From contig NZ_LMIR01000004.1 of assembly GCF_001429165.1 (NCBI RefSeq), forward strand, positions 310,001 to 374,000: 64,000 nucleotides of DNA. Direction: 5' to 3'. Within the stretch, counting starts at the first letter, position 1, and each line of letters starts with the position of its first letter. The stretch comes from Agromyces sp. Root81 (GTDB lineage Bacteria > Actinomycetota > Actinomycetes > Actinomycetales > Microbacteriaceae). A program made the translations under genes and the position numbers. Under the pieces are notes generated by a model. It saw only the letters and a list, made by a program, of their open reading frames with translations. It was not told where the DNA came from and did not search any database. Positions 10,476 to 19,248 of this stretch are shown here, in pieces.

Positions 10476-10943
10476 TCACGCCGTGGCGTGATCCTCGGGT
10501 CGGGTGTACGCCAGGCGCACGGGCGTCCACAGCAGGAGGCCGATGACCGTGATCGCCGGCACCAGCAGCGCCCAGCCCACGTCAGGGCGCGCGAACAGGC
10601 CCTGGAACGCACCGACCGCGACCGACACCTGCAGGATCTGCCAGACGATGGCCGCGGCCCTCGACCACGGCGCCTGTCGGAGCGAGCCGAACGCGACCGT
10701 CACGACCCAGATCGCACCGATCGCGACGAGCACGAGCAGTGCGATCGCCGTGGCGTACGACGACGGTTCCAGCGAGAACAGGTCGATGAGGAGCCAGATC
10801 ACGAGGGCGACCATCGCCGCCGCCTCGAGGAAGAGCAGCACGCTCACGACGACGAGCGCACCGCGCACACCGGACCGGGCGGCGGGAACCTCCGGCACCG
10901 ACTCGTCGTTCGCATCGATGGGGGCGTCATCGCGCCGATTCAC
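10476..10943 (-). CDS. Hypothetical four-TM membrane protein
   Basis: 155 residues with an acidic, Pro-containing cytoplasmic N-terminus (about 25 residues) and four predicted TM helices, the first being GALVVVSVLLFLEAAAMVALVIW-like. There is no catalytic motif and I do not recognise the family. GTG start. Converges on bcp with about 40 bp between and diverges from whiB1. Confidence 0.75.
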   Translation of the reverse strand: MNRRDDAPIDANDESVPEVPAARSGVRGALVVVSVLLFLEAAAMVALVIWLLIDLFSLEPSSYATAIALLVLVAIGAIWVVTVAFGSLRQAPWSRAAAIVWQILQVSVAVGAFQGLFARPDVGWALLVPAITVIGLLLWTPVRLAYTRPEDHATA

Positions 10944-11012
10944 AGGGTTATCCCATACACAGCTATTGATTCGATCTCTCCGCTATGCGACCATTTATGA
11001 GGCCGAATTGAT

Positions 11013-11046
11013 GCTCACAGGGACGTGAGCCGATCAGTCACTGATC
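11013..11046. promoter_or_regulatory. Two adjacent inverted repeats upstream of whiB1
   Basis: GCTCAC-6 nt-GTGAGC is followed directly by GATCAG-3 nt-CTGATC. They lie about 100 bp before the whiB1 start in a 204-bp divergent intergenic region and could be regulator sites. The binding protein is unknown. Confidence 0.3.
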
Positions 11047-11147
11047 CTACTTCCCGAGATTCGGCTTTCCCCCTGCAGCAGCCGGTTTCGGCAAGCGCAA
11101 TCGTGCGCGTCTGCGATCGAAGTACACCCCGCAAGGAGCATCCCCAT

Positions 11148-11396
11148 ATGGATTGGCGCGACAAGGCCGCCTGCCTCACCGCAGACCCGGAACTCTTCTT
11201 CCCGGTCGGCAACACGGGTCCTGCCGTCGACCAGATCGAGAAGGCGAAGACCGTCTGCGGTCGCTGCACCGTCACCGAGATCTGCCTGCAGTACGCCCTC
11301 GAGACCGGCCAGGACTCGGGCGTGTGGGGTGGCCTCAGCGAAGACGAGCGCCGCGCCCTCAAGCGCCGCGCCGCCCGCGCCCGCCGCGCCTCCTAG
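11148..11396 (+). CDS. whiB1: WhiB1-type [4Fe-4S] transcriptional regulator
   Basis: 82 residues. The four cluster ligands are C9, C37, C40 and C46 (C-27-CxxC-5-C), followed by the GVWGG turn and a basic C-terminal tail ([13 protein letters not shown]) for DNA contact. Sequence and length match mycobacterial WhiB1, an essential NO-responsive protein that binds the housekeeping sigma factor. The start ATG has AAGGAG 9 nt upstream. Single gene with its own long upstream region. Confidence 0.93.
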   Translation: MDWRDKAACLTADPELFFPVGNTGPAVDQIEKAKTVCGRCTVTEICLQYALETGQDSGVWGGLSEDERRALKRRAARARRAS

Positions 11397-11500
11397 CGCG
11401 CCCGGCGGCCGGAGACGCGGCCGCCGATCCGCTCGCCATCTTCACACGGCCGACGACCCTGCCCGTCGCCGGTGCTCCGCGACCCCGACGACTCCACGAC

Positions 11501-12112
11501 TCACTGCGCCGCGGTGATCCGCTCGAGCTCGGGGATGAGCGCCGCGAACGCGCGGGACCGATGGCTGTGCGCGTTCTTCACCTCGGGCGCGAGCTCTGCC
11601 GCAGAGACCTCGAACCCCTCGGGCACGAAGATCGGGTCGTACCCGAATCCGTGCGCGCCCGACTCCTCGAGGGCGATGCGCCCAGGCCACAGCCCCACGG
11701 CCGCGTACTCGTGCTGCCTGCCGGCGGCCTCGGGCACGACGAGTGCGATGGTGCAGTGGAAGCGGGCGGTGCGGTCCGGGTCGCGGATGTCGCCGAGCTG
11801 GGCGAGCAGCAGGTCGAGGTTGGCCTGCGCCCCCTTGCCGGGCCCCGCCCACCGGGCCGAGAAGATGCCGGGCGAACCGCCCATGACGTCGACCGCGATT
11901 CCGGAGTCGTCGGCAAGGGCGATGCGACCGGTGTGCGCCGCCGCGGCGCGCGCCTTGATGAACGCGTTCGCCTCGAACGACGTGCCGTCCTCGACGGGTT
12001 CGGGGCCGTCGTAGGCGAGCACCGTGAGTCCGGGCATCCGCTCGCCCAGGATCTTCTGGAACTCGTCGACCTTGTGCTGGTTGTGCGTCGCCAGCACGAT
12101 CTCGAGGCTCAT
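11501..12112 (-). CDS. rdgB: RdgB/HAM1 non-canonical purine NTP pyrophosphatase
   Basis: 203 residues. Hydrolyses dITP, ITP and XTP to monophosphates to keep deaminated purines out of DNA and RNA. ATHNQHKVDE at the N-terminus is the nucleotide-binding motif; ADDSGI (about residue 69) and GFGYDPIF are the catalytic and base-specificity signatures. Third gene of a murI-rph-rdgB operon, starting 5 nt after the rph stop. Confidence 0.95.
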   Translation of the reverse strand: MSLEIVLATHNQHKVDEFQKILGERMPGLTVLAYDGPEPVEDGTSFEANAFIKARAAAAHTGRIALADDSGIAVDVMGGSPGIFSARWAGPGKGAQANLDLLLAQLGDIRDPDRTARFHCTIALVVPEAAGRQHEYAAVGLWPGRIALEESGAHGFGYDPIFVPEGFEVSAAELAPEVKNAHSHRSRAFAALIPELERITAAQ

Positions 12113-12117
12113 CGGCG

Positions 12118-12891
12118 TCACTTCCCGGCTGCGGCGATCGCCTCGGCGAGCACGCGCTGCTGGATGAGCGTGAGCTCGGCGGTGCCGGCGAGGGCGAGGT
12201 CGAGCAGCGAGTCGAGCTCCCGGCGGTCGAAGGGCGCACCCTCCGCGGTGCCCTGCACCTCGACGAAGAGCCCGCGGCCGGTCGCCACGACGTTCATGTC
12301 GGTCTCGGCACGCACGTCCTCGACGTACGCGAGGTCGAGCATCGGCGTGCCGTCGATGATGCCGACCGAGACCGCGGAGACCGTGTCGATGAGCGGACGG
12401 GCGCGCTGGCCGATGAACTTCTTGTCGCGGGCCCACTCGATCGCGTCGGCGAGCGCCACGTAGGCGCCCGTGATCGCCGCCGTGCGGGTGCCGCCGTCGG
12501 CCTGCAGCACGTCGCAGTCGATCTGGATCGTGTTCTCGCCGAGGCCCTTGGTGTCGACGACCGCGCGCAGGCTCCGGCCGATGAGGCGGCTGATCTCGTG
12601 GGTGCGGCCGCCGATGCGGCCCTTGACGGCCTCGCGGTCGTTGCGCGTGTTCGTGGCGCGGGGCAGCATCGAGTACTCGGCCGTGACCCAGCCCTTGCCC
12701 TTGCCGTTCATCCAGCGGGGCACGCCGTTCGTGAACGATGCGGTGCAGAGCACCTTGGTCTTGCCGAACGAGATGAGCGCACTGCCCTCGGCATGCTCGC
12801 TCCAGCCGCGCTCGATGGTCACCTCGCGCAACTGGTCGGCGGTGCGTCCGTCGGCGCGGATGATGGTGGTGGGCTCGGATGCCTCGGTCAT
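12118..12891 (-). CDS. rph: Ribonuclease PH
   Basis: 257-residue phosphorolytic 3'-5' exoribonuclease that trims tRNA 3' ends. [30 protein letters not shown] and [18 protein letters not shown] are family signatures, the last containing the phosphate and metal-binding region. Its ATG overlaps the murI TGA (ATGA). Confidence 0.96.
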   Translation of the reverse strand: MTEASEPTTIIRADGRTADQLREVTIERGWSEHAEGSALISFGKTKVLCTASFTNGVPRWMNGKGKGWVTAEYSMLPRATNTRNDREAVKGRIGGRTHEISRLIGRSLRAVVDTKGLGENTIQIDCDVLQADGGTRTAAITGAYVALADAIEWARDKKFIGQRARPLIDTVSAVSVGIIDGTPMLDLAYVEDVRAETDMNVVATGRGLFVEVQGTAEGAPFDRRELDSLLDLALAGTAELTLIQQRVLAEAIAAAGK

Positions 12892-13733
12892 GCGTTCTCC
12901 TGTCGAAGCCGTACGTGGTCTGGAATCGTGACGGCACCGGTCTGCACGAGCTCGACGCTCGGGATCTCGGGGCCGATGAGGCGGTGGGCGAGGTCGAGGA
13001 ACGCGCTCGTGGAGCGTCCGGTGGCCTCGTAGCGGTAGCTGGGCGGGGTCGCGGCGCGGCGCTCGGTGCCGGTGCCGACGAGCACCCGGTAGACGTCGTT
13101 CGCCGTCTCGACGTCGCTCGAGACGAGGGAGACCTCCTCGCCCATGACGTAGGAGATCGCGCCCTTCAGGAACGGGTAGTGCGTGCAGCCGAGCACGAGC
13201 GTGTCGATCCCGGCGTGCTTCAGCGGCGCGAGGTACTCCTCGGTGATCGCGAGCAGTTCGTCGCCGGTGGTCACACCGGCCTCGACGAACTCGACGAACC
13301 TCGGGCAGGCCCGCGAGAAGAGATCGAGGTGCGGAGCCGCGGCGAACGCGTCGTCGTAGGCGCGCGAGGCGATGGTGCCCGCCGTGCCGATGACGCCCAC
13401 CCGACCGGTCTTGGTCGTCGCGACGGCGCGGCGCACCGCCGGCTGGATCACCTCGACGACCGGCACGTCGTAGCGCTCCCGGGCGTCGCGGAGCATCGCG
13501 GCCGAGGCCGTGTTGCAGGCGATCACGAGCATCTTCACGCCCTGCGCCACGAGGTCGTCGAGCACGGCGAGCGCATAGCCGCGCACGTCGGCGATCTTCT
13601 TCGGGCCGTAGGGCGAGTGCTCGAGGTCGCCGATGTAGAGGATCGACTCGTTGGGCAGTTGGTCTTTCACGGCCCGGGCGACGGTGAGCCCGCCGACCCC
13701 GGAGTCGAAGATCCCGATCGGTGCATCCGTCAC
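12888..13733 (-). CDS. murI: Glutamate racemase
   Basis: 281 residues; makes D-glutamate for peptidoglycan. The two catalytic cysteines are visible in ACNTASA and GCTHYP, and the substrate loop [11 protein letters not shown] is at the N-terminus. GTG at 13733 is chosen because the family begins here; an upstream in-frame ATG would overlap pncB. First gene of the murI-rph-rdgB operon; TACGCT lies 8 nt before the start and is a possible -10. Confidence 0.95.
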   Translation of the reverse strand: MTDAPIGIFDSGVGGLTVARAVKDQLPNESILYIGDLEHSPYGPKKIADVRGYALAVLDDLVAQGVKMLVIACNTASAAMLRDARERYDVPVVEVIQPAVRRAVATTKTGRVGVIGTAGTIASRAYDDAFAAAPHLDLFSRACPRFVEFVEAGVTTGDELLAITEEYLAPLKHAGIDTLVLGCTHYPFLKGAISYVMGEEVSLVSSDVETANDVYRVLVGTGTERRAATPPSYRYEATGRSTSAFLDLAHRLIGPEIPSVELVQTGAVTIPDHVRLRQENA

Positions 13734-13776
13734 GACATGCAAGCGTAGCGCTCCACGCTGAACGCGCCCTCCTCGA

Positions 13777-13782
13777 TAGGCT
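13777..13782 (+). promoter_or_regulatory. Putative -10 (TAGGCT) for pncB, leaderless spacing
   Basis: TAGGCT ends 6 nt before the GTG of pncB, within only 55 bp separating the divergent murI and pncB starts. Confidence 0.4.
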
Positions 13783-13788
13783 GGGCGG

Positions 13789-15108
13789 GTGACCGGGTCT
13801 GCTGCGCTCTTCACCGATCGATACGAACTGACGATGGTGGATGCCGCGTTGCTCGACGGCACCGCCCATCGCGAGAGCCTCTTCGAGGCCTTCGCAAGGC
13901 GCCTGCCCGACGGCCGGCGATACGGCGTCGTCGCAGGCACGGGGCGCCTGCTCGAGCTGATCCGGCGCTTCCGCTTCGACGAGGCCGACCTCGAATGGCT
14001 GCGCGAGCACGAGGTCGTACGACCGGCGACCCTCAACTGGCTCGCCGACTACCGGTTCACGGGCGACATCTGGGGCTACCGCGAGGGCGAGGCGTACTTC
14101 CCCGGCTCGCCGCTGCTCACGATCCAGGCGACGTTCGCCGAAGCCGTCATGCTCGAGACCGTCGTGCTCTCGACCCTCAACTACGACTCCTCAGTCGCGA
14201 GCGCCGCCGCTCGCATGGTCTCCGTCGCCCTCGGCCGGCCGATCGCCGAGATGGGTTCGCGGCGCACGAGCGAGCGAGCGGCCGTCGCCGCGGCCCGTGC
14301 CGCGTACATCGCGGGCTTCGACGCCACCTCGAACCTCGAGGCCGGGCGCACCTGGGGCATCCCGACCATGGGCACGGCAGCACACGCCTTCACGCTGCTG
14401 CACGACACCGAGGAGGCGGCGTTCCACGCCCAGGTCGAGGCCTTCGGGCCGAAGACGACCCTGCTCGTCGACACCTACGACATCACGAAGGGCGTCGAGC
14501 TCGCCGTGAAGGTCGCCGGCCCCGAACTCGGCGCCGTGCGCATCGACTCGGGCGACCTGCCGACCGTCGTCGCCGCCGTGCGCGAGCAGCTCGACGCCCT
14601 CGGTGCCGTCGACACGCGCATCACCGTGACCAGCGACCTCGACGAGTTCACGATCGCCGGTCTCTCGGGCGCTCCAGTCGACGCCTACGGCGTGGGCACC
14701 GCCGTCGTCACGGGTTCGGGTTTCCCCGCCGCCGGCATGGTGTTCAAGCTCGTCGCCCGCCGCGACGACGCCGGCGAGTGGGTGTCGGTGGCGAAGGCGT
14801 CGACGCAGAAGGCGAGCGTCGGCGGTCGCAAGAACGCCGCACGCCGACTCGACTCGACCCTCACCGCGCGCGAGGAGCTCGTCTTCGTCGGCGACGGTCC
14901 GGGCGGCGAGGCGGAGTACGAGGCGGGCAGCCAGTTGCGCCCGCTCATGGTGCAGCTGATGTCGGGCGGCGAGGCCGACCCCGCGTTCCTCGGGGCGGCG
15001 GGCACCGAGGCCGCACGCTCGCACCGCGCCACGGTCATGCAGGAGCTGCCGATCGAGGCGTTCCGCCTGGGTCGCGGCGAACCGGTGATCCCCACGACGT
15101 ACCACTGA
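13789..15108 (+). CDS. pncB: Nicotinate phosphoribosyltransferase
   Basis: 439 residues. Joins nicotinate and PRPP to give nicotinate mononucleotide in the Preiss-Handler NAD salvage route. FTDRYELTM at the N-terminus, EMGSRRTSE (PRPP/phosphate loop), [10 protein letters not shown] and RIDSGDL are family motifs. GTG start, probably leaderless. Diverges from murI. Confidence 0.95.
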   Translation: MTGSAALFTDRYELTMVDAALLDGTAHRESLFEAFARRLPDGRRYGVVAGTGRLLELIRRFRFDEADLEWLREHEVVRPATLNWLADYRFTGDIWGYREGEAYFPGSPLLTIQATFAEAVMLETVVLSTLNYDSSVASAAARMVSVALGRPIAEMGSRRTSERAAVAAARAAYIAGFDATSNLEAGRTWGIPTMGTAAHAFTLLHDTEEAAFHAQVEAFGPKTTLLVDTYDITKGVELAVKVAGPELGAVRIDSGDLPTVVAAVREQLDALGAVDTRITVTSDLDEFTIAGLSGAPVDAYGVGTAVVTGSGFPAAGMVFKLVARRDDAGEWVSVAKASTQKASVGGRKNAARRLDSTLTAREELVFVGDGPGGEAEYEAGSQLRPLMVQLMSGGEADPAFLGAAGTEAARSHRATVMQELPIEAFRLGRGEPVIPTTYH

Positions 15109-15163
15109 GCGGAGGCGGGGCGCGCCCGGTGATGCCGGCCGCGCACTCGCGGTTGGCGAGCCG

Positions 15164-15451
15164 CTATTCGGCCTTCATCTTCTCGTAGATCTCCTTGCAG
15201 GTGGGGCAGACGGGGAACTTCTCGGGGTCGCGCCCCGGGGTCCACTTCTTGCCGCACAGCGCCTTCACGGGCTTGCCCGTGAGCGCCGACTGCAGGATCT
15301 TGTCCTTCTGCACGTAGTGCGAGAAGCGCTCGTGGTCGCCGGGCTCGATGGCCTCGTCTTGCAGGAGCTTCTCGAGTTCGCGGTCGAGGACGTCGGTGCC
15401 ACCGCCGGGCGTACCGGGGTCGGCGATGCTCGCGCGCACGAAGGAGATCAT
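15164..15451 (-). CDS. DUF3039 zinc-ribbon-like small protein
   Basis: 95 residues, matching the actinobacterial DUF3039 family by GGGTDVLDRELEKL and a C-terminal CGKKW...CPTC pattern that could hold a metal ion. Function unknown. The ATG at 15451 lies 7 nt after TAGAAT, a near-perfect -10 that overlaps the stop codon of the upstream permease gene, so it can be transcribed independently as a leaderless mRNA. Confidence 0.85.
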   Translation of the reverse strand: MISFVRASIADPGTPGGGTDVLDRELEKLLQDEAIEPGDHERFSHYVQKDKILQSALTGKPVKALCGKKWTPGRDPEKFPVCPTCKEIYEKMKAE

Positions 15452-15458
15452 GCGTTCG

Positions 15459-15464
15459 ATTCTA
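15459..15464 (-). promoter_or_regulatory. Putative -10 (TAGAAT) for the DUF3039 gene
   Basis: Five of six match to TATAAT, ending 7 nt before the ATG and overlapping the terminal codons of the permease gene. Confidence 0.45.
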
Positions 15465-17036
15465 CGCGCGGATCGAGGCACCGAGGATCTCGGGGCCGCG
15501 GGCGTCGAACACCTTGCCGCCCGCGATCACGCCGATCACGAGCACGGCGAGACCCAGCCCGATGCCGCAGGCGAAGGATGCCGCGTGCCACGCCGGGTCG
15601 ACGAGGATGCCGAGCGCCGCGAACACCACGGCGGGCAGCGCGATGAGGAGCGAGCCGAGCATCGTGATGGACTGCACGAGCGCCGTGATGGTGCCGGTGG
15701 CCTGCGGCTGCTGGAAGGGGCTGTCGCCCGGCTTGACGGCCGGGTAGGGGAATCGGGCCGAGGTGATCGATCCGACGCCGAGCCCGGCCAACAGGAGCGC
15801 GGTGCTCACGCCGAGCAGCGACGGCAGCAGCCGCCAGTCGTTCAGCACGAAGACCGTGACGGCGCTGCCGAGGCCGATGACGAGCACGCCCGCGATGAGC
15901 ACCGGCACGAGCCGGCCGATGCGGTCGGACGCGCCGCGCACACCTGAGACGACGTGCAGCCAGACGGCGGTGGAGTCGTAGGCGGTGTCGTTGTGCAGGC
16001 TCCAGCCGAGGAAGAGGCACATGAGCGGCACCGGGATGAGCCAGAGGTAGTCGGTCGGCACGCCGGCGAGGCTGAGCGGCACCAGCACGATGACGGGCAC
16101 GATCGGCACCATGACGAGCGAGACCCAGTAGCGGGCGTCGCGGAACCAGTACGTGAAGCTGCGCGCTGCGATGGCCCCCGCGACGCCGTGCGGCAGCCGG
16201 TCGAACCATCCGAGTCCGCGGTAGCTCTTGGCCGAGGCCTCACGGCCCGGCGTCACGAGCATCCGGGCGACGAGAGACTGCCAGCCGAACCAGATGACCA
16301 CGAGGGTCGCGGCTGCGATGAGGAGCTTCAGGACTGCGGGGCCCCATTGACCGCTCGCCGCGTCGCCCGGAATCGCGAAGACGGCGCCGAGCGGCGTCCA
16401 CGAGAGCACGCCGGCGAGCGACTCCAGGACCTGCACACCGGAGCTCGCCCAGTCGACCGAGACGAGCACGACGATGAGCGGCGAGGCCATGACGATGAGC
16501 AGCAGGCCGAGCACTCCGCTGAGTTCGCGGGCACGCCGGGTCGCGAGCAGCAGCGAGGCGAGCCCGGTCGAGACTCGCGCCAGCAGCAGGCAGGTGGCGA
16601 ACGCCATCGCCGCTGCGATGAGCGCGAGCAGGGTCTCCCCGACGCCGCGCGACCAGGTGACCACCGTGCCGAGGAGCACGATCGCGAGCACGAGCGCGGG
16701 GATGCCGACGACGGCGGCGACCGCGAGGCCGATCGCGAGCGAGCGGTCGGGCAGGCCGAAGAGCGAGAAGCGCCGGGGATCCATCGTGTCGTCGACGCCG
16801 AAGATCAGCGGCACGATGATGAAGCCGAGCACGGTGACCGCACCGGCGACGACGAAGGCGTCGCGGATGAGCTCCACGTCAGGGGCGAAGCGCAGGCCCA
16901 CGAGCGAGGCGAACAGCAGCGCTGCCAGCCCCAGTCCGTAGATCAGCCCGATGACGATGCCGACGACCTGCCAGGGGCTGCGTCGGAAAATGTTCCCGAG
17001 CAAGCGCAGTTTCAGTCGGAGAAACTGTGCTGTCAT
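15462..17036 (-). CDS. ABC-2 exporter permease, separated from its ATPase gene by an inserted element
   Basis: 524 residues with about 12 hydrophobic segments and an N-terminal QFLRLKLRLLGN amphipathic stretch typical of ABC-2 permeases that pair with single-domain ATPases. Its natural partner is the ATPase gene ending at 28309: the last 16 bases of that gene and codons 3-8 of this one are the same DNA. The first two codons (ATG ACA) and the GGGGAG ribosome site come from the inserted element; before insertion the gene would have begun MVAQFLRL inside the end of the ATPase gene. No clear promoter is visible between the element border and the start. Substrate unknown. Confidence 0.88.
   Translation of the reverse strand: MTAQFLRLKLRLLGNIFRRSPWQVVGIVIGLIYGLGLAALLFASLVGLRFAPDVELIRDAFVVAGAVTVLGFIIVPLIFGVDDTMDPRRFSLFGLPDRSLAIGLAVAAVVGIPALVLAIVLLGTVVTWSRGVGETLLALIAAAMAFATCLLLARVSTGLASLLLATRRARELSGVLGLLLIVMASPLIVVLVSVDWASSGVQVLESLAGVLSWTPLGAVFAIPGDAASGQWGPAVLKLLIAAATLVVIWFGWQSLVARMLVTPGREASAKSYRGLGWFDRLPHGVAGAIAARSFTYWFRDARYWVSLVMVPIVPVIVLVPLSLAGVPTDYLWLIPVPLMCLFLGWSLHNDTAYDSTAVWLHVVSGVRGASDRIGRLVPVLIAGVLVIGLGSAVTVFVLNDWRLLPSLLGVSTALLLAGLGVGSITSARFPYPAVKPGDSPFQQPQATGTITALVQSITMLGSLLIALPAVVFAALGILVDPAWHAASFACGIGLGLAVLVIGVIAGGKVFDARGPEILGASIRA
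17012..17030. repeat. attL core direct repeat
   Basis: TCAGTCGGAGAAACTGTGC, identical to the copy at the other end. Here it sits in a fuller core: AGTTTC (17008-17013), a 7-bp centre AGTCGGA, GAAACT (17021-17026). This is the inverted-arm, 7-bp-overlap design of tyrosine recombinase crossover sites. It encodes codons 3-8 of the permease. Confidence 0.85.
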
Positions 17037-17089
17037 ACCCCGACTCCCCAGTGTTTACTGGGCTGTTCGGTCAGTGTCGCCTGTGTCAT

Positions 17090-17108
17090 CCCCGCGAAAA
17101 CCCCGCGC
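17090..17108. repeat. Left subterminal repeat, putative integrase arm site
   Basis: CCCCGCGAAAACCCCGCGC, two CCCCGCG units 11 bp apart. It matches 18 of 19 bases of a repeat near the right end in the same orientation. Confidence 0.5.
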
Positions 17109-17276
17109 TCCCCTTGTCGGTTGTTGCTCCGGTGAGTCTAGTCTCTACGCCTCGTTCCACGAGCGCGGATGTACCCAGTTCGAGGGCAGTGAAGACTTTA
17201 AACACCACGACAATCGCCGTCCGCGTCGGACGTGCACCCTAGGATCTGGCTAGGGAAGCCCATCGAAGGGAATGCA

Positions 17277-19244
17277 GTGAAGCTACGCGCAGTGACGATT
17301 CAGCGGTTCAGGAATTTCGTGGAACCCCAGCGAATCGAGATCGAGGAAGACGTTACAGCGCTGGTCGGGAAGAACGAGTCCGGTAAGACGACCATCCTGA
17401 AGGCACTTCATCGACTGAACCCCGCCAACGGGGAATCCCGTCGATTCGATCTCGTGACCGAGTACCCGCGGTGGCGGTTGGCTAGGGATCGGCGGAACGA
17501 CGCCAACCTAGAGTCCACCTGTCCGGTCAGTGGCGAGTTCCTAGTCGAGCAGTCAGACATCGACGCTCTCGATGGCAAGCTCTCGGCGCCGTTGCTTCCC
17601 ACGAGCAAGGTGATTGCTGAGCGGTCGTACTCCAACAACTACTACGTGTGGATCGAGACTGATCTCGCGGATGTGATCGCCGCAGCTGCGACCGAGGCCT
17701 CGGTCGATGAGGACGACGTCGCTGAGCTTGTCAAGGAACCGACCCTCGATGCCGCCATCGCAAAGGCGAAGGAGCTGGCGAAGACCCTGAAAAGTTCCGA
17801 AGCTGCACGATCGAAAGCCGTCGGATCGTTCCCGGCCGCAGCCGAGAAGTACCGCTACCACTTCGGCTCGGGGGCTCCTATCGAGCAGGAGCAGCGGGAG
17901 GCAATCGCCAGATTGATTCCGAAATTCTTCTACTTCTCCAACTACAGCGTTCTGCCCGGCGAGACCGATCTGACCGAGCTCTCTCGCAAGCTAGACGCCG
18001 GTGAAGAGCTACACGAGCAGGAGCAGACAGTCGTGTCGCTCCTCGCGCATGCGGGCGTGGCGCCGGAAGACTTCTTGGATTCGAACTACGACAGCCGAAA
18101 GGCCGAACTTCAAGCAGCTGCGGGAGACCTCAGCAGCGAGGTATTCAAGTACTGGAAGGTCAACACAGACCTCGCGGTGGTCTTCGGGGACGACAACGTA
18201 TCCGTGCTAAACCCGGCAACGAACACGCCTGAGAATCACCGCATACTGAAGATCGAGCTTCGCGACGCGCGGCATGGTGACGTCGAAACGAACTTCTCGA
18301 CTCGGTCTACCGGGTTCCAGTGGTTCTTCTCGTTCTTCGCCGCGTTCAGCGAGTATCTCCACACGGACAACCCCGTGATTGTGCTGTTGGACGAGCCGGG
18401 TACGAGCCTCCACGGCGAGGCACAAAAGGATTTCGTCGACTATATCTTCAACGAGCTCGGGGCATCAAAGCAAACGCTCTACACAACCCACTCACAGTTC
18501 ATGATCGACCCTGAGGTGTACGAAAAGCTGCGGGCCGTTCACGACAAGGCAACTCGCGAAGACAAGGAGGGAGGCGTCGCCGTGACGCACGTCAGCTTGT
18601 CCGCTGACCGCGACACGATCCTGCCAGTCGAGTCAGCACTGGGCTACACGATTAGCCAGCACCTGTTCCTCGGCTCTGGCCCACACCTCGCAGTCGAGGG
18701 CAGCAGCGACTTCATCTATCTCATGCGGCTTAGCGCGTACATGGAGCAGAACGGCAAGACTCCGCTTAGCCCCAAGCTCGCGATCATCCCGGTCGGCGGC
18801 ATCTCGAATATGCCAGCGTTCGTCGCCCTGATGGGCCGTCGGCTGAAAGTCTCGGCACTAGTCGACGGTGCGACTACGGCCGCCATCGTCGCACGGTCGC
18901 GCAAGGCAGCCGTGGAGAACGGCGTCGACCCGAAGACGATCGTCACGATCGGAGACATCGACTCGACATTACCCGCGACGGCGGACATCGAGGATTTGTT
19001 CGCGCCGTCTGATTATCTGCGTCTGTACAACTGGGCCTTTGGCCGCAGCGTGAAGGAATCAGACCTCCCGGCGACTCCGGTGCCGATCATCAAGAAACTC
19101 CTCGATCTGCACGGCGCGTTCGATCACGCGCTTCCGGCTCATGCCCTGACTGACAATCAGCCCGAGTTCTTCGCGTCGATCAGCTCCGACACGGTCGAAC
19201 GATTCGAGAAGGCGTTCTTGAAGTTGAACGAGGCCATCGAGTAG
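17277..19244 (+). CDS. OLD-family ATPase/TOPRIM nuclease
   Basis: 655 residues. N-terminal ABC-type ATPase with Walker A GKNESGKT (residues 31-38), Walker B LLDEP (D372-E373), a D-loop GTSLHGE and switch THSQF near 404. The C-terminal TOPRIM domain has VEGSSD (E474), LVDG (D530) and DIEDLF (E572), the acidic residues expected of an OLD nuclease. These proteins cut DNA and act in phage interference (P2 Old, GajA of Gabija). There is no UvrD-like GajB next to it; instead a small HEPN-motif gene starts 4 nt after its stop. GTG start with AAGGGA upstream. Coding from the left end of the element is consistent with a cargo defence gene; activity is not shown here. Confidence 0.88.
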   Translation: MKLRAVTIQRFRNFVEPQRIEIEEDVTALVGKNESGKTTILKALHRLNPANGESRRFDLVTEYPRWRLARDRRNDANLESTCPVSGEFLVEQSDIDALDGKLSAPLLPTSKVIAERSYSNNYYVWIETDLADVIAAAATEASVDEDDVAELVKEPTLDAAIAKAKELAKTLKSSEAARSKAVGSFPAAAEKYRYHFGSGAPIEQEQREAIARLIPKFFYFSNYSVLPGETDLTELSRKLDAGEELHEQEQTVVSLLAHAGVAPEDFLDSNYDSRKAELQAAAGDLSSEVFKYWKVNTDLAVVFGDDNVSVLNPATNTPENHRILKIELRDARHGDVETNFSTRSTGFQWFFSFFAAFSEYLHTDNPVIVLLDEPGTSLHGEAQKDFVDYIFNELGASKQTLYTTHSQFMIDPEVYEKLRAVHDKATREDKEGGVAVTHVSLSADRDTILPVESALGYTISQHLFLGSGPHLAVEGSSDFIYLMRLSAYMEQNGKTPLSPKLAIIPVGGISNMPAFVALMGRRLKVSALVDGATTAAIVARSRKAAVENGVDPKTIVTIGDIDSTLPATADIEDLFAPSDYLRLYNWAFGRSVKESDLPATPVPIIKKLLDLHGAFDHALPAHALTDNQPEFFASISSDTVERFEKAFLKLNEAIE

Positions 19245-19248
19245 CCCG

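Noticed and set aside
10476-10491. Terminator hairpin TCACGCC-GT-GGCGTGA between bcp and the membrane protein gene
   Set aside because: It lies within the last codons of the membrane protein gene and has no T-tract on either strand; too weak to list.
10944-10970. DnaA box upstream of whiB1
   Set aside because: TTATCCCATACACA is an imperfect single match; no cluster of boxes and no origin genes nearby.
15462-17036. Permease as a broken gene because of the insertion
   Set aside because: The element restores ATG and two codons in frame, with a good ribosome site, so the coding sequence is complete.
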